A DNA stretch of 64,000 nucleotides from Theocolax elegans (GCA_026168455.1 CM047427.1:11933505-11997504); one strand, 5' to 3'. Numbered from the stretch's first letter, positions 46,464 to 57,425 are shown. The notes: a model not told the origin generated them from the letters alone. Numbers and translations: made by a program.

Positions 46464-47178
46464 CGACCTTACTAGGATTAATTTATTAGGATCTTATTTA
46501 CCATACTCATTCGAGGTTCGCAACCTGGGTCTTTGTTTAACCCCGTCATTAAGCTGGGATAAGCATGTTCGGCAAATATCTTGTAAAATAAATGGATTGT
46601 TACACTCCCTACGTTTCCATAGGCATGCCCTGACGAGAGATCTTCGACAGCAATTAGTTGAGAGTCTTATTTTTCCACACATGGACTATTTGTCTGTTGT
46701 TTTCCATGACCTTGACAATACCCGCAGCCTAAAGGTTCAACGATTGCAAAATGCCTGCGTTAGATTCGTTTATGGCTCCATTCCATGGAGGGCTCATGTC
46801 ACTCCATATCGACTTAAACTAGGCTGGCTTTCATCTATCAAATGACGGGATTACTTATTAGCTTCTTTGGCTTATTCTGTTATTGCCCACGAAAATCCAA
46901 CCTACTTATCAAGACGTTTTTCGCGCATTGGTCGTGACGTCAACCCTCGTATGTCTGCGCGTCATCTGCTCCGCTCTTTGTCTTACACGGTTCCGAAAAC
47001 TGAAACCATGCATCGATCGTTCACCATCTCTGCATCGAAAATCATAAATTCCCTTCCCGCACATGATTTTTCTGTGGAAAGCATCCAGATATTTAAAACT
47101 TTACTCCTTAACGACCTTGTTCGGAAGGATGAATGTGAGTGGAACGAGAGAGTGATTCGCGAGGGCATTTCATTATAA
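46441..47178 (+). pseudogene. C-terminal ORF2 (RT thumb and tail) of copy 1
   Basis: Reads FEVRNLGLCLTPSLSWDKHV, then IFPHMDYLSVVFHDLDNTRS and LQRLQNACVRFVYGSIPWRA, closely parallel to the C-terminal half of the intact ORF2 at 57422-59011. One stop at about 46843 separates it from YSVIAHENPTYLSRRF, then TISASKIINSLPAHDF. The RT catalytic motifs are absent. Confidence 0.8.
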
Positions 47179-47479
47179 ATATTCTTTATAAGTATTCTAG
47201 CAAAGTCGTTTTAGTTGTAGTTTTAGTTTTATTTTAGTTATAAGCATATTAATCCTCAGTTATACCACGCGATAGTAATTAAAGTTAAAATTCTGCAGCA
47301 ATGTCTTAGATATTATGTTTAATCAAATCAAGTTCCTTCGTACATACCTATTATATCTTAAATATTATTGTAACTCTTCTGTAATTCGTTCTCAGCCCTA
47401 TAGGGTCATACCCCAATGGCTGCAATAAATACTATCAATCAATCAAATCAATCAATCTCTCTCTCTTGCCATTGTAGCC

Positions 47480-48569
47480 TGTGACGTGGTATTCGCGTAC
47501 CCGATTAAATTAATTAGTTAATGTAATTAATAAGAACCGTTGGGCCGCGTTGCCCAATACCGCGCACACAATTATTTATTTATTTATTCGAACTGCGGGC
47601 TGTCGCCAGGAACGCGAGTTCGCTGCGACGATCGGTGTGGAGGATTCGGGTGATCCTCCTTGCCTCAACACGATTTAAATTAATATAACGTCAGCGGGAG
47701 CGGGGAGAATAAAATAAACACGCTTAATTAAAAATGAAATAAAAGAAATATTTATTTTAAATAAAATAATTAACAAAATGGCCACTCAGGCCGTGTGCCG
47801 CGACAATACAGAATACGCGCGGGCGGAAGTCCCGGGAAACCTGTCGGATCGAGATCCTCGCCTGCGACAGGTTTCGCTCCCAGGAACCGCTGTTCGAGTA
47901 CCGTCGTACCCGAGCACACTCCCGAGGTACACACACACACACAAGGGAGGGGGAGGGTCACGATAGTAAATGTCACTTACCGGTGACGCTCCTCAGGGAT
48001 GGCCCAGCCGATCCTCGGCGACTGGTCGAACTCCTTGACAAGGGGACGACCGGTGGTTGAGGTGGTGAAGGCGGCCCTTGCCGCGGCGAGCGAGTCGCGA
48101 TCCGCGGTATCACTCGCGCACGACCCCGTCCTTGATTCACACACACACACACACAAACACACACCAAACTGTACGGGACACGCGTGTGTCCACCCGGGTC
48201 TCCGCACTTAGCTCTGCTCCGGAACAACCGTTCACAGAGCTTGATGCAGGAGGGGGGTGGGGCGCACTCTCGGCTCTCACGAGTAGTACACGATCACGGT
48301 CAAAACAATAATCCGTCTTGATCGACGGATCATTACACACTCATTAGGCGAACGCCTAATTTCTCGAAAAAGAGATGGGAGTGGGGAAACTCACACACTC
48401 TTTCGCGCTCCCATCCCTACGTATAGTCGCGCGCGTAATTGTACACTCGTAGAAAAGTAAACAAGTGTCGTCGGTTGGCCTTTACATACGAAAGGCTCCG
48501 ACGACTTACAATTCGCGAATTTAAGTACTCTATTTGTCGTGAATAGATTGTGTGACGATTTCCGTCACA
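47480..48569 (-). repeat. gypsy 3' LTR (1090 bp)
   Basis: Terminal TGTGAC and GTCACA are perfect inverted hexamers. It matches 59571-60378 at all but about ten positions over 0.8 kb. It contains (AC)n runs at 47930-47942 and 48138-48165. The outer right end is defined by the polypurine tract. Confidence 0.88.
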
Positions 48570-48582
48570 AAGCCCCCCCTAG
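48570..48582 (-). other. Polypurine tract of the gypsy element
   Basis: On the minus strand CTAGGGGGGCTT lies directly before the TGTGACGG start of the 3' LTR. Confidence 0.7.
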
Positions 48583-48785
48583 ACTCCACTTCCCTCGGAA
48601 AGGCCGAGTCGAAAGAAAGGTACAATCTATCCACGACTGCGCGCTGTACGTTTCTCTTCTTTTCTTCAATTGGAGGCTGCTTCAATGACTCTTCGTGCTT
48701 CGGATGATATTGACGTGGCATACAGTCACCAGGCCTAGCCTTCACTGACTGTTCTCACGTACGCCGATACGTTTTTCCTACCGCT

Positions 48786-48944
48786 TCACATGGCAACCCA
48801 AGGTGGTACATATCTCTTCACATCGGATATGTGTACCTTGGTCCGTTTCCGACTAGACTCTTCTAGTCTCAGGACTACTGGAGATAGTACTTCTTCAACT
48901 TCAAAGGATCTGTCATACTTTGGTGCCAGTTCAGCAGACATGCC
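48786..48944 (-). pseudogene. Integrase C-terminal (GPY/F-like) tail of the gypsy element
   Basis: The minus-strand frame ELAPKYDRSFEVEEVLSPVV continues to RTKVHISDVKRYVPPWVAM and a stop. This is the expected end of a gypsy integrase. It lies only 35-200 bp from the end of the zinc-binding part, so the roughly 250-residue DDE catalytic core between them has been deleted. Confidence 0.75.
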
Positions 48945-48978
48945 TTACGCACCTTAGGTAAGTGTACGGCAATTTAAA

Positions 48979-50283
48979 TCATAAGCCTTGAGGACCTGCT
49001 TGAGACGTCTTATAGTTCTGACATATCAGACACCGTAAGACAAATTGGCGGGTATCATGGTAGATACCTGGCCAATAGTAATCTCTTGCAACGCGTCCGT
49101 AAGTTTTTTCAATTCCCATGTGACCCATAGCTGGGTGGAAATGAGAATCTACTAGAACTCGGTTCCTCTGCTCTAAGGGTAGCACAAGACGCCAGCCTTC
49201 TTCTCGTTCTGTTACAGAGTCCAAGAGTTTATCACTTGTAAAACGATATAGCATATCATCCTCAATTTTCCACTCCGGAAATCTTTGAGGGCATAAACGT
49301 ACATCGTTTAATCTAGCAATATACCATGGGTCTGTAATTACTTCGAACGAGGCAATCTCTTCTTCGTCGGGGGCTGGGTTGACGGCACGAGAAAGCGCGT
49401 CCGGGACATAGTGCAAGGCTCCTTTCTTATGCACTATTTCAAAGTCCCATTGCTGCATTTCAAGTATCCATCGTGCCAACCTACCCGACGGCTCTCTGAG
49501 ATTTTTGAGCCATTTAAGAGCACTATGGTCGGTCACAGCCGTGAATCGATAGGCCTCAATGTATGGTCTCAATCTCTTAATAGCCCATATGAGAGCCAAG
49601 CATTCTTTTTCCGTTGTCATGTAATTACGTTCAGCGCGATTTAATAATCGGCTGACGTAGACAATCGGATGCTCGAAACCCTCGTCGTCCAGTTGCGTCA
49701 ACACCGCACCTATTGCTAAGTCACTAGCGTCGCTTTGGACGGTAAATGGCTTAGAAAAGTCTGGACGGGCTAGTACAGGCGCTTCAGCTAATGCAACTCT
49801 AAGCTGACAGAACGCCTCCTCCTGCTCCTCGCCCCAATCCCAAGCCTGGTCTTTACGCAGCAACTTGGTAAGGGTAGCTTTAATGTCAGCTTCTCGATTA
49901 ATGAATCGAGAGTACCAGCCTACCATCCCGAGGAAGGATCTCAGCTGTTTGACATTACGAGGAGTAGGGTAATTAAGGACTGGAGCGACTCGTTCGTCGT
50001 CAGGCCTCAAGCCGTCCGCGTCCAATTTGTACCCAAGGAACGTTACGCTGGAGCAACAAAACTCACACTTCTCTCGATTCACTTCGAGTCCAGCGTCATT
50101 CAAAGTCCTTAGTACGTATTCGAGCCATTTTAGATGGTCCTCAAAAGTTTCGGTAATGACGATCAAGTCGTCTAGATAACCAAACACATGAGGTTCCACC
50201 TTAGGCCCAAAAATTGCATCTTTAAGCCGTGCAAAGGTCATAGGAGCATTCATGAGGCCAAAAGGCATTCCGTGAACTGCCAC
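48979..50283 (-). pseudogene. gypsy pol: RT, RNase H and integrase zinc domain
   Basis: 434-codon frame. It starts with HGMPFGLMNAPMTFARL and the RT active site FGYLDDLIVI (YxDD), then the RT connection (LRSFLGMVGWYSRFI). RNase H follows with FTVQSDASDLAIGAVL, TTEKECLALIWAIKRLRPYI and VTDHSALKWL. The integrase HHCC zinc module (HPAMGHMGIEKTYGRV, CLICQNYK) closes it. It stops at GPQGL, where the integrase core should begin. The upstream RT half is in another frame (50222-51409). It copies RNA into DNA in the cytoplasmic particle when intact; here RT and integrase are both disabled. Confidence 0.9.
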
Positions 50284-51750
50284 AGCCCCGACCCTGGTAC
50301 AGCAAATGCAGTATAATGCTGCTCGCCTCGGCCATTAATATTTGGAAGTACGCTTTCTTAAGATCGAATTTTGATATGTACCTTGCATTATGCAGCTTAT
50401 CCAATATGGTATCCATATTAGGAATTGGATAAGAATCACGTTTTGTGACTGCATTAAGGTCTCGAAAATCGATACAGAAGCGATAACTTCCTTCGTCCTT
50501 GCGAAAACATGCAAACATCTTTTTGACCTCACTCTGGGCAAATTCGAGGACCTTGGGAGACGTACGTCTTGGCTTATGACGAACCGGTCTTGCACCAGGT
50601 TCAACCTCTATATGGTGCTCCGTTAACGTCGTAAAGCCATGGACGTCTCCCGAGGGCAAGAGTAGGCTTTCAACTAACTCTTTGACTTGTTTCCGCTGGT
50701 CGTCCTGTATCTCAATTATACCAGCACATTCAGCGGAAATCCTCGAATCGATGTCATGAGCTGTATCTCTGACGAAGTGTCTCCAATCACTCTCGCCAAT
50801 ACGCCAAATAGCTTCGCCTAATTTGACTTCCATATTCCAATGTTGTAGAAAATCCATAGCGAGAATGATGGAATGCTCAATATTCTCTACAATTCTCAGT
50901 TGGATATTGCCATCAAGGCCTTCTACACAGAACAGAATTTCGATTAGGCCAAGGACTTTAAGTGCTGGTCCAGCCACACCTTTCACGATAACCTTGACAG
51001 GTCTCCATTTAAACTTGTACTGTTCGACAACATCTGATCGTACAAGAGAGACCATGGCGCCAGGATCGAAAAGTGCTTTAATGTCCTTTCCACCGAGTCG
51101 TACCAAAAAGAATAGCCGGTTATCCGATTGGATTCCAGCAATTATCTGATCGGTTTGACTATCGTCGTTAGGAGTCGATGCCGTGTGCGTCATTTTAGAC
51201 GTACTTGGTACGGCATCTGCCCCCCCCCCCTGAACTGTACTTCTCGGCAACGAGTTTGTACGGTTCATGTTATGCACACCATCGACAACTACCTTCTCCA
51301 CCAAGGACTCGTTGTTGAGGACAATTTCCTTCTCCACCAAGGGCTTCTTGTGCTCTTTACTAGGTGTGTCACAACGGGGTGACGATGAGCAACAACCAAG
51401 GTCGTTCACTCCGATGGTGCTAAGCGGCTGAGATAACGATCTCTTTACGCTTTCTTCACCAATAATATCTCTGCTATCAGAGTATATTTGCCTTTGGAGT
51501 TCCTTAGACCAATCTTTAGCCTCACGCTTTTGTTGGTCTAATAAGGTTCCTTGGTTCCAGGTTGTGTTCTAAGAACTTTTCCATCTGTCGAATCCCCAGA
51601 ACGTTTAGGATCCTTACACTCAGACTTACTTTCAACACCAACTTCGGTCTGAGAGGGAATTTGATCTCCGTTAAGGACTTTAGAGAAGTCAGCAAATGAT
51701 TTGCTAGACTTCTTAAAGAGTTTAGAGGGTTCTCCAACCTTAAACTCTTG
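50222..51750 (-). pseudogene. gypsy pol: aspartic protease and N-terminal RT
   Basis: The frame from about 51750 (GQEFKVGEPSKLFKKS) is linker with one stop near 51540. The main frame 51409-50222 contains the retropepsin motif KALFDPGAMVSLVRS (DPG in place of the usual DTG/DSG), ILAMDFLQHW, and RT motifs YRFCIDFRDLNAV and YISKFDLKKAYFQI with the first catalytic Asp. About 20 residues are missing between VLEFAQSEVKKM and FRKDEGSYRF. A frameshift near 50290-50350 separates it from the rest of RT. Confidence 0.85.
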
Positions 51751-51773
51751 CCCTTGTAAACCATGCGGTTTAC

Positions 51774-53012
51774 TTACTGCAGTGCATGGCGCCCGGGGCA
51801 GCTCGGGTACCCTGCGTTCAGGTTTCCCACGTTTTGGAGGAATCTGACGCAGTTAGGACATGTTTGGAGTGTAACGCCACTAGTTCCACACAGCTGGCAC
51901 TCCTTTGCTACCAATTCGGTAGAGCACTGCTCAGCGGAGTGCCCAATGTTTCCGCATTGGTAGCATGTTCGGCTCGGGCAATCCGACGACCTATGACCGA
52001 CTTTTTGGCATGTGAAACACACGCCGACAAAGTTGGTACTCAGGTTCGTTGGGTTTATTGCCGTCGCCTGTGGTTGCACATACCTCACCAGGTTTTGTGC
52101 CATTTGTGGGACAAAAACGTTTTGCTGGGGCAGTTGAGAATTCGTCAAAACACGTCTTTCTCTTTTGTTCAAGCTCTGTTTTTGTTGCCCAGGTGACTGT
52201 TGAGAAACAGGCACGTACGATACGGATTTCGAATTGGGGGCACTCACTCCATTATTCGATTTGCCGTATCGTTTCTGAAAACTATTAGCGACGTTGGAAG
52301 TACCGTACACAGCGGCTGCTTCGTATTCGCTTGAAGAAGAGTTTGGCGAGTTTTTCGCACTTTTCTTGCTCTTCTTCTTAATAGTTTTCTTCGACGACTG
52401 TTTATCCGCATGAGAAGACTCATCCTTACTCTTTTCGGTAACAGTCGCCACTTTGCCCGAAACTCGTGCTCCACCACTCTGTTTCGGGAAAGCTTCTGGT
52501 ACAAGCTTCTCGCGCTTAACGTTGGAACTGGAGAATTTCATGTCCCATGTTAAATGCTGCTCGTACTCTTTACCGTAGCTTGTCAAATCAGAGAAATTCC
52601 TGATTTGTCGTACTGGTATGTACCTACGGTAATCTGGCCTCATCTGCGAGTAGGCCATCTTCACTTGTTGTTCTAATGAGGGAGGGCATTTAAACTTATT
52701 TACGATCGCTCTGAAACAGTTCAAGAACGTCGTAGCCTTTTCTCCCTCAGTTTGTGTTCTTGATCGAAGTTCCATGAGTAAATCTTCGTCATTTATTATA
52801 CGGCCATACTCATTTAGGAACTCGATCTCAAAATCACGCCAATCTCGAAGAGATGGCTGAACTGTTCTATACCAGAACAGTGCTGATTTTGAGAACACAT
52901 TGGGCAGGGCACTAAACATCCTGCGATCTGAGAACTCGTTGTCATTTCTGAAGTCGTGCAAACGGTTCAGAAACTTTTCCGCGTCCTTTTCGGTCTCACC
53001 ATCAAAGGACAT
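51774..53012 (-). CDS. gypsy gag: capsid and zinc knuckles
   Basis: 412 codons. The capsid-type region starts MSFDGETEKDAEKFLNRLHD and includes FWYRTVQPSLRDWRDFEIEF and MRPDYRRYIPVRQIRNFSDL. A basic Lys/Ser-rich linker follows. Two CCHC zinc knuckles come next (CFTCQKVGHRSSDC and CYQCGNIGHSAEQC), then a CxxC-rich tail (CQLCGTSGVTLQTCPNC). It packages element RNA into particles. It is in the same frame as the upstream 516-codon ORF and separated from it only by TAG and one Asn codon, so the two are probably one Gag interrupted by an amber codon. Confidence 0.85.
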   Translation of the reverse strand: MSFDGETEKDAEKFLNRLHDFRNDNEFSDRRMFSALPNVFSKSALFWYRTVQPSLRDWRDFEIEFLNEYGRIINDEDLLMELRSRTQTEGEKATTFLNCFRAIVNKFKCPPSLEQQVKMAYSQMRPDYRRYIPVRQIRNFSDLTSYGKEYEQHLTWDMKFSSSNVKREKLVPEAFPKQSGGARVSGKVATVTEKSKDESSHADKQSSKKTIKKKSKKSAKNSPNSSSSEYEAAAVYGTSNVANSFQKRYGKSNNGVSAPNSKSVSYVPVSQQSPGQQKQSLNKRERRVLTNSQLPQQNVFVPQMAQNLVRYVQPQATAINPTNLSTNFVGVCFTCQKVGHRSSDCPSRTCYQCGNIGHSAEQCSTELVAKECQLCGTSGVTLQTCPNCVRFLQNVGNLNAGYPSCPGRHALQ

Positions 53013-53015
53013 GTT

Positions 53016-54566
53016 CTAGATACGCAGCTCTCGTGCGCACCCTGTCCGATCGTGCGTTCGGTTATCGTCTTCACGATACCTTGGCCTGGCCTCGTAGGAG
53101 TCTCTTTCCCGACGGTCGTCTCTATTATCCGTCCGGGAACTCCTACGCCTGTTGGTAGGAGGATTCCTATTCTCTTGTCGGCCTTCAGCCGCCCTACGAG
53201 AATCGGATCTCCTACGAGCAGGTTCGCGATCAGACTGATACCCATCGGACGAATCCGGCTGAGTACTCTGATCGCAAGTGGCCACCGCACGTTTCTCTCG
53301 AGGCGTTTCTCTACGTCTGTCCGACCTCTCTCTGTGACCTTGCTCCGGAATTTCCGTCTGTGCTCGGTCGTCGAGTTTACGGTTGGACTGACGTTTATGA
53401 GTACGTCTCTCCGTACAGCTTTCACGACGTTCATCGTTGCTTGAGGCTCTACTCACAGAACGATGGTGTCGTGAATTTCTGTTTGGAGTCGTGTAGTCAC
53501 GCCTCTCTCTTCTATCTTGTCCTTCACAAGTCTTAGAAGAGGTCTCACGACGTCTCTGTTCAAACCTCGGTTTTTCGTAAGATTGAACACTGACGTCATT
53601 AGGAAGGTCATATCCATTCCTATCATCAACAAATTGACGTTCGGTTGTATTAGCTTCAGGTTGCCTGTTGTCGTATTGTCTAGAGGTGTATCCTCGTGAC
53701 GTACGACGGTCGGCTTCCGTCTGCGAACCCAAGTCAAAATGTTGTGTTGGCACTTCACTCTCTCTAGTGCCAAGATGTCCGCTGTTTCTCTGCTCTTCAA
53801 TTGGAAGGTAATGTGCGGGTGCATAAAAACCTCCGAGTTGAGCAGTCGTCACGGTCGTAACCGTCGACGTAGTGGTTGTGCATGATGTTGCAGCCACCGA
53901 AACAGGAACATAAGGGATTGCAGTCGTGGTCATGTTAGCTGCCAGTACCTCACCAAACCGTTTAGGTATAGCACCTGTTGATGCCAACCTCGGGCTTTGT
54001 GCAGTACTCATTGGCGAGTTTCTAGACAGACCACTTGGTGACAGAGCTCCATCTTCTTCAGGGATAGGTGCTCTGTCACTAGCAACCCTTTCGCGATCCG
54101 ACATTTCGGACTCGCAGGAAACTTCCGTTCCTGATGGGACCACACTCCCTTTCCTGGAATGAGGTTTCCTAATTTCCCATAGTTCCTGACATACTAGAGG
54201 TTTATGTGCAGGCTCTGCCCTTATATTCTCATCGTATTCAGGGAACCATGGTATTTCCAGATTAATGTCTACACATCTTATCCGGTGACGCAAAAGGCGT
54301 TCGCGGCACTCCGCCTCTTCGCCATTTGCGTTTAAACTCAGATGCTCCAATTGGGCATACACTGCCTCAATCGGAAGCTTCTTCGTTTCCCGACGAATAT
54401 CCCTAGCTATGCGTGATTCACGCATAAGCTGGGCCATTCGGGCTTCATAGCTGCTGGCCATTATTTTTTTGACCAGCAGCAGCCGTCGTGTTACGTCGGG
54501 AGAAGTACTCTCAACTGGGATTTCAGATGAAATCCCTAGTGTTTCAAATACTTCGGAAGTATCCAA
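53016..54566 (-). CDS. gypsy gag: N-terminal domain, Arg-rich
   Basis: 516 codons from MDTSEVFETLGISSEIPVES. An N-terminal helical part contains VYAQLEHLSLNANGEEAECR, possibly SAP-like, with YDENIRAEPAHKPLVCQELW after it. A Thr/Ser-rich middle follows, then a strongly basic and acidic Arg-Asp-Glu-Ser region of about 250 residues (for example RRRSDSRRAAEGRQENRN). The low-complexity tail may bind RNA. It ends CARELRI then TAG (53016-53018). Position directly upstream of the capsid domain and shared frame make it the N-terminal part of Gag. Confidence 0.8.
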   Translation of the reverse strand: MDTSEVFETLGISSEIPVESTSPDVTRRLLLVKKIMASSYEARMAQLMRESRIARDIRRETKKLPIEAVYAQLEHLSLNANGEEAECRERLLRHRIRCVDINLEIPWFPEYDENIRAEPAHKPLVCQELWEIRKPHSRKGSVVPSGTEVSCESEMSDRERVASDRAPIPEEDGALSPSGLSRNSPMSTAQSPRLASTGAIPKRFGEVLAANMTTTAIPYVPVSVAATSCTTTTSTVTTVTTAQLGGFYAPAHYLPIEEQRNSGHLGTRESEVPTQHFDLGSQTEADRRTSRGYTSRQYDNRQPEANTTERQFVDDRNGYDLPNDVSVQSYEKPRFEQRRRETSSKTCEGQDRRERRDYTTPNRNSRHHRSVSRASSNDERRESCTERRTHKRQSNRKLDDRAQTEIPEQGHRERSDRRRETPREKRAVATCDQSTQPDSSDGYQSDREPARRRSDSRRAAEGRQENRNPPTNRRRSSRTDNRDDRRERDSYEARPRYREDDNRTHDRTGCARELRI

Positions 54567-54569
54567 TTT

Positions 54570-56330
54570 TCAATTGGAAATTATTTTATTGGACTCACCA
54601 CAATAAAATAATTATTACTCCCAACGAGTAAAAAAAATTTTGGTGTCGGCTTAATTACAATAAATTGTAAAAAGGCACCGACTAGTGTACCAACAAAATT
54701 AATTCACTTAATTAAAATCCAAAAGAATTTCTTTAAAAGGAATTTATTTCGTCCTTAGAAGGACAAAATAATTAAATTTTGTTGGTTAAAGTTGTGGCAA
54801 ATCACACACTTAACACTTGTACCAAATTAAAATTAATTATTTAACTTGCTCACAAGTCTAAATAATTAATGTTTATAATAGTGTCTTGTGACTCACACAC
54901 ACCAAGACTCTATACAATTGCTTCTACAAGCAAAAAAAAAATTATTAACAAAAAGAAATCTTTAAATTATTTCAATATCGTCGGTAATTTACCAGTAATG
55001 GTAAATTTAACGATTCCCCAAAATATCTCTCTCACCAGTTATAATCCAAAAGATTCCTCACTGGCGAAAAGAATTTATTTTGTTATGGAAAATGAAATAA
55101 TTAAAGTTTCAATCTATTAATAAATACAGAACAACAAATTATAAAGGAAGAAAAGAAAAGAAAATTAAATTATTTATCTCACTAACGAGCCTAAATAATT
55201 AATTTTAAAATAAATATAAAAATAAATACAGTGTCTTGTGATTCACACACACCAAGACACTATTTATTATTTTGCTTTTCCAAGCCCAAAACAACAAAAA
55301 AAAATTTCCTTTATAATTTACACTACACTACAAACACAAATTTAATTAAATTATTTCAACAATAGGGGTATTTACGAAATGTTGTAAATCCCGTATGGTT
55401 TGCAACAAAAATAATTATTTCACTAATTGTCGTCCCAAACAACAATTTTTCAGCGAAATATATTTATTTTATCCTAAAAAGGACTAAATAAATAATTTAT
55501 GTTGCTACCAAGTTGAAATAATTTATATTTCCTTTTTTTTTTATAAATTGAACGAAAAGGAAATGAAAATTTAATTATTTAACTTGCTAACAAGTCTAAA
55601 CAATTAAATTTATACACCGAATTATTTTACTCAAACACACTAAAAAAAAATATAACCAATTATTTAACTAACAAACAAGTCTAAATAATTGGTAAAAATG
55701 TGGGGAGATATAATTTAAACAAACAAAAAGAGAAAAGAAAGTTATTTACATATATTAAAATTTCACAGCAAATAACGAATACAAAATATTAGGTTAGATG
55801 CCGATCATTAAAATACATGCAAAAAAAAATTTAATTATTTAACTCACTCTCGAGTCTAAATTATATATTATAACTCTCGTATCTTTGCGGAACAATCACA
55901 CAAAGATACTTAACATTAATTGTTTAACTTGCAACAAGTCTAAACAATTAACACGAGTTATAAAAAAAAATTTTCTCACACTCAAAAATTTACAAAAATA
56001 TATTACAACTATCGTGAACAGTAATACTCAATAAATACAAAATATTAAATTAAGTAATTACTGTCAGACAATTGTAATACAACAATAATTTTAATTATTT
56101 TACTCACACACGAGTTTAAATAATTAATATTACAACTATTGTAACTCTGTGGCAGATTCACACAAAGTTACTTACTGTTAATTATTTAACTTGCTAACAA
56201 GTCTAAATAATTAACAATAGTTGTAAAATATATTTTATTCACACACAAAAATTTATACATATATTACATAAATAAATAATAATAAATAATAAACACAATT
56301 ATTAAATTATAATTACTATATAATATATGT
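54570..56330 (-). repeat. Hairpin-rich repeated leader of the gypsy element
   Basis: About eight copies of a palindromic unit with AATTATTTAACTTG and CAAGTCTAAATAATT arms occur at about 54833, 55164, 55570, 55652, 55829, 55917, 56092 and 56177. They alternate with a second hairpin whose arms vary together: GTGTCTTG/CAAGACAC (55231), GTATCTTTG/CAAAGATAC (55879) and GTAACTCTG/CAAAGTTAC (56141), with a TCACACA loop. No protein-coding frame is present. It lies between the primer site and gag. Confidence 0.75.
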
Positions 56331-57221
56331 CAGGGAGGGGAGAAAGCAGCAAAATTTTCGCTCTCGAACTCAAAAATAAAACCAATTATAATTGTTTCGC
56401 CGCGTCCCGTATAAAAGAGAATTAAATTATTTAAATTTTCTTTAAAAGGGAGGGGGTGGGGCAACTACCTCTCCCGAAAGGATCTATTTGAAAACACTCT
56501 CACACCATAAATCTCAAATAAATCCCGCGCGGGAACGAATTTATTTTATTAAATCGAAATAAAAATAATTCGCCGCAGTGGTTTCTATCGGCGAAACCAG
56601 CTGCGAAGACTTATACACGCGAAGGGGCTAGGCGATCGCGCTATCTCTCTCACTCACACACCTATAGCCCGCCTAGCACCTACTCCGATTCCCCGCGACT
56701 AGGGATTCTCTCTCTCTCACTCCCACTCGCGGGCGCATTCGGAGAGAGCCGATGATGATCGGCTCTCGCGAAGTCTCTCCTTTGCGCTATTCGGGGGGGA
56801 TTCTCGCTGCCCGCGATCCGCGGCGCAAGCTACTCTCTCCCTACTTTGCCGCTCCCATACAAGCTAAGCAAAGTTCTCCCGGCAAGCTTACGATCGGGAG
56901 AGACCGATCTCGGTGAGATCGGGCGCTTCCGGCTAAACACGGTCGCGCGCGAACTCTCTCCCGATATACCGGTGTATACCTTTCCTCGGATACCCGAGCA
57001 AGAGGGGGAATACTCCGGTATAGAAACGCGTCTCACACGCCGTCTCTCGTGCTCTCTCTCTCTCCCTCTCTCTCTCTTCTGTTTTCAGCCAGGAGGAGGG
57101 GTTCCCTGGAGTGGCGGATTTGATCTGATATAATACCAGGTATTTTTTATCGCCCGGGAATCCCCATTTCCTCCTCCAAAAGTTGGCCACTGGAAGAGGT
57201 TAGGTTACCTTCTTCTCTCTC
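56331..57221. other. Remaining gypsy leader, CT-rich
   Basis: Pyrimidine-rich and moderately GC-rich, with many CTCTC runs (56650-56790, 57045-57080). Frames read here on either strand are low-complexity. The piece 57081-57215 is bounded by TC runs on both sides and may be another short insertion. Confidence 0.5.
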
Positions 57222-57366
57222 TCTCTCTTTACATTCATATTTATATTCTTATTTTTATTTTTATATTTATTGTTGTATGATTTTATTATTGTTATCATTA
57301 ATGTGCGCAGTCATTCTAAAGTGTATACGGGGTCTTACCCCTCAATACCCAATAAATAAATCAAAT

Positions 57367-57369
<3 letters not shown>
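57222..57369 (+). mobile_element. 3' end of a (TC)n-associated non-LTR element, truncated copy
   Basis: The short AT-rich segment ends with TATACGGGGTCTTACCCC, then CAATACCCAATAAATAAATC and AAATCAAAT before a (TC)n run. The hairpin GGGGTCTTACCCC and the tail match the ends of the two longer copies. Confidence 0.65.

Positions 57370-57421
<52 letters not shown>
57370..57421. repeat. (TC)26 microsatellite
   Basis: A nearly pure TC run that directly abuts the 5' truncation point of non-LTR copy 2. Confidence 0.95.

Positions 57422-57425
<4 letters not shown>

Larger units (their letters stand above)
44930..47460 (+). mobile_element. Non-LTR retrotransposon copy 1, internally deleted, (TC)n-flanked
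   Basis: It begins right after a (TC)n run and ends with a TCAATCAATCAAATCAATCAA tail running into (TC)n at 47452-47466. It keeps the 5' leader, ORF1, the C-terminal third of ORF2 and the 3' UTR with the CCTATAGGGTCATACCCC hairpin. The endonuclease and RT core are missing. It is immediately followed by the LTR at 47480. Confidence 0.8.

Noticed and set aside
47757..48340. Several overlapping ORFs on both strands
   Set aside because: They lie inside the LTR and recur in the second LTR (59839-60421); no domain and (AC)n-driven open frames.
54570..56330. CRISPR-like repeat-spacer array
   Set aside because: Repeats are variable, irregularly spaced and in a eukaryotic retrotransposon leader; no cas genes.
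56830..57190. Arg/Ser-rich ORFs on both strands
   Set aside because: Driven by CTCTC runs in the leader.
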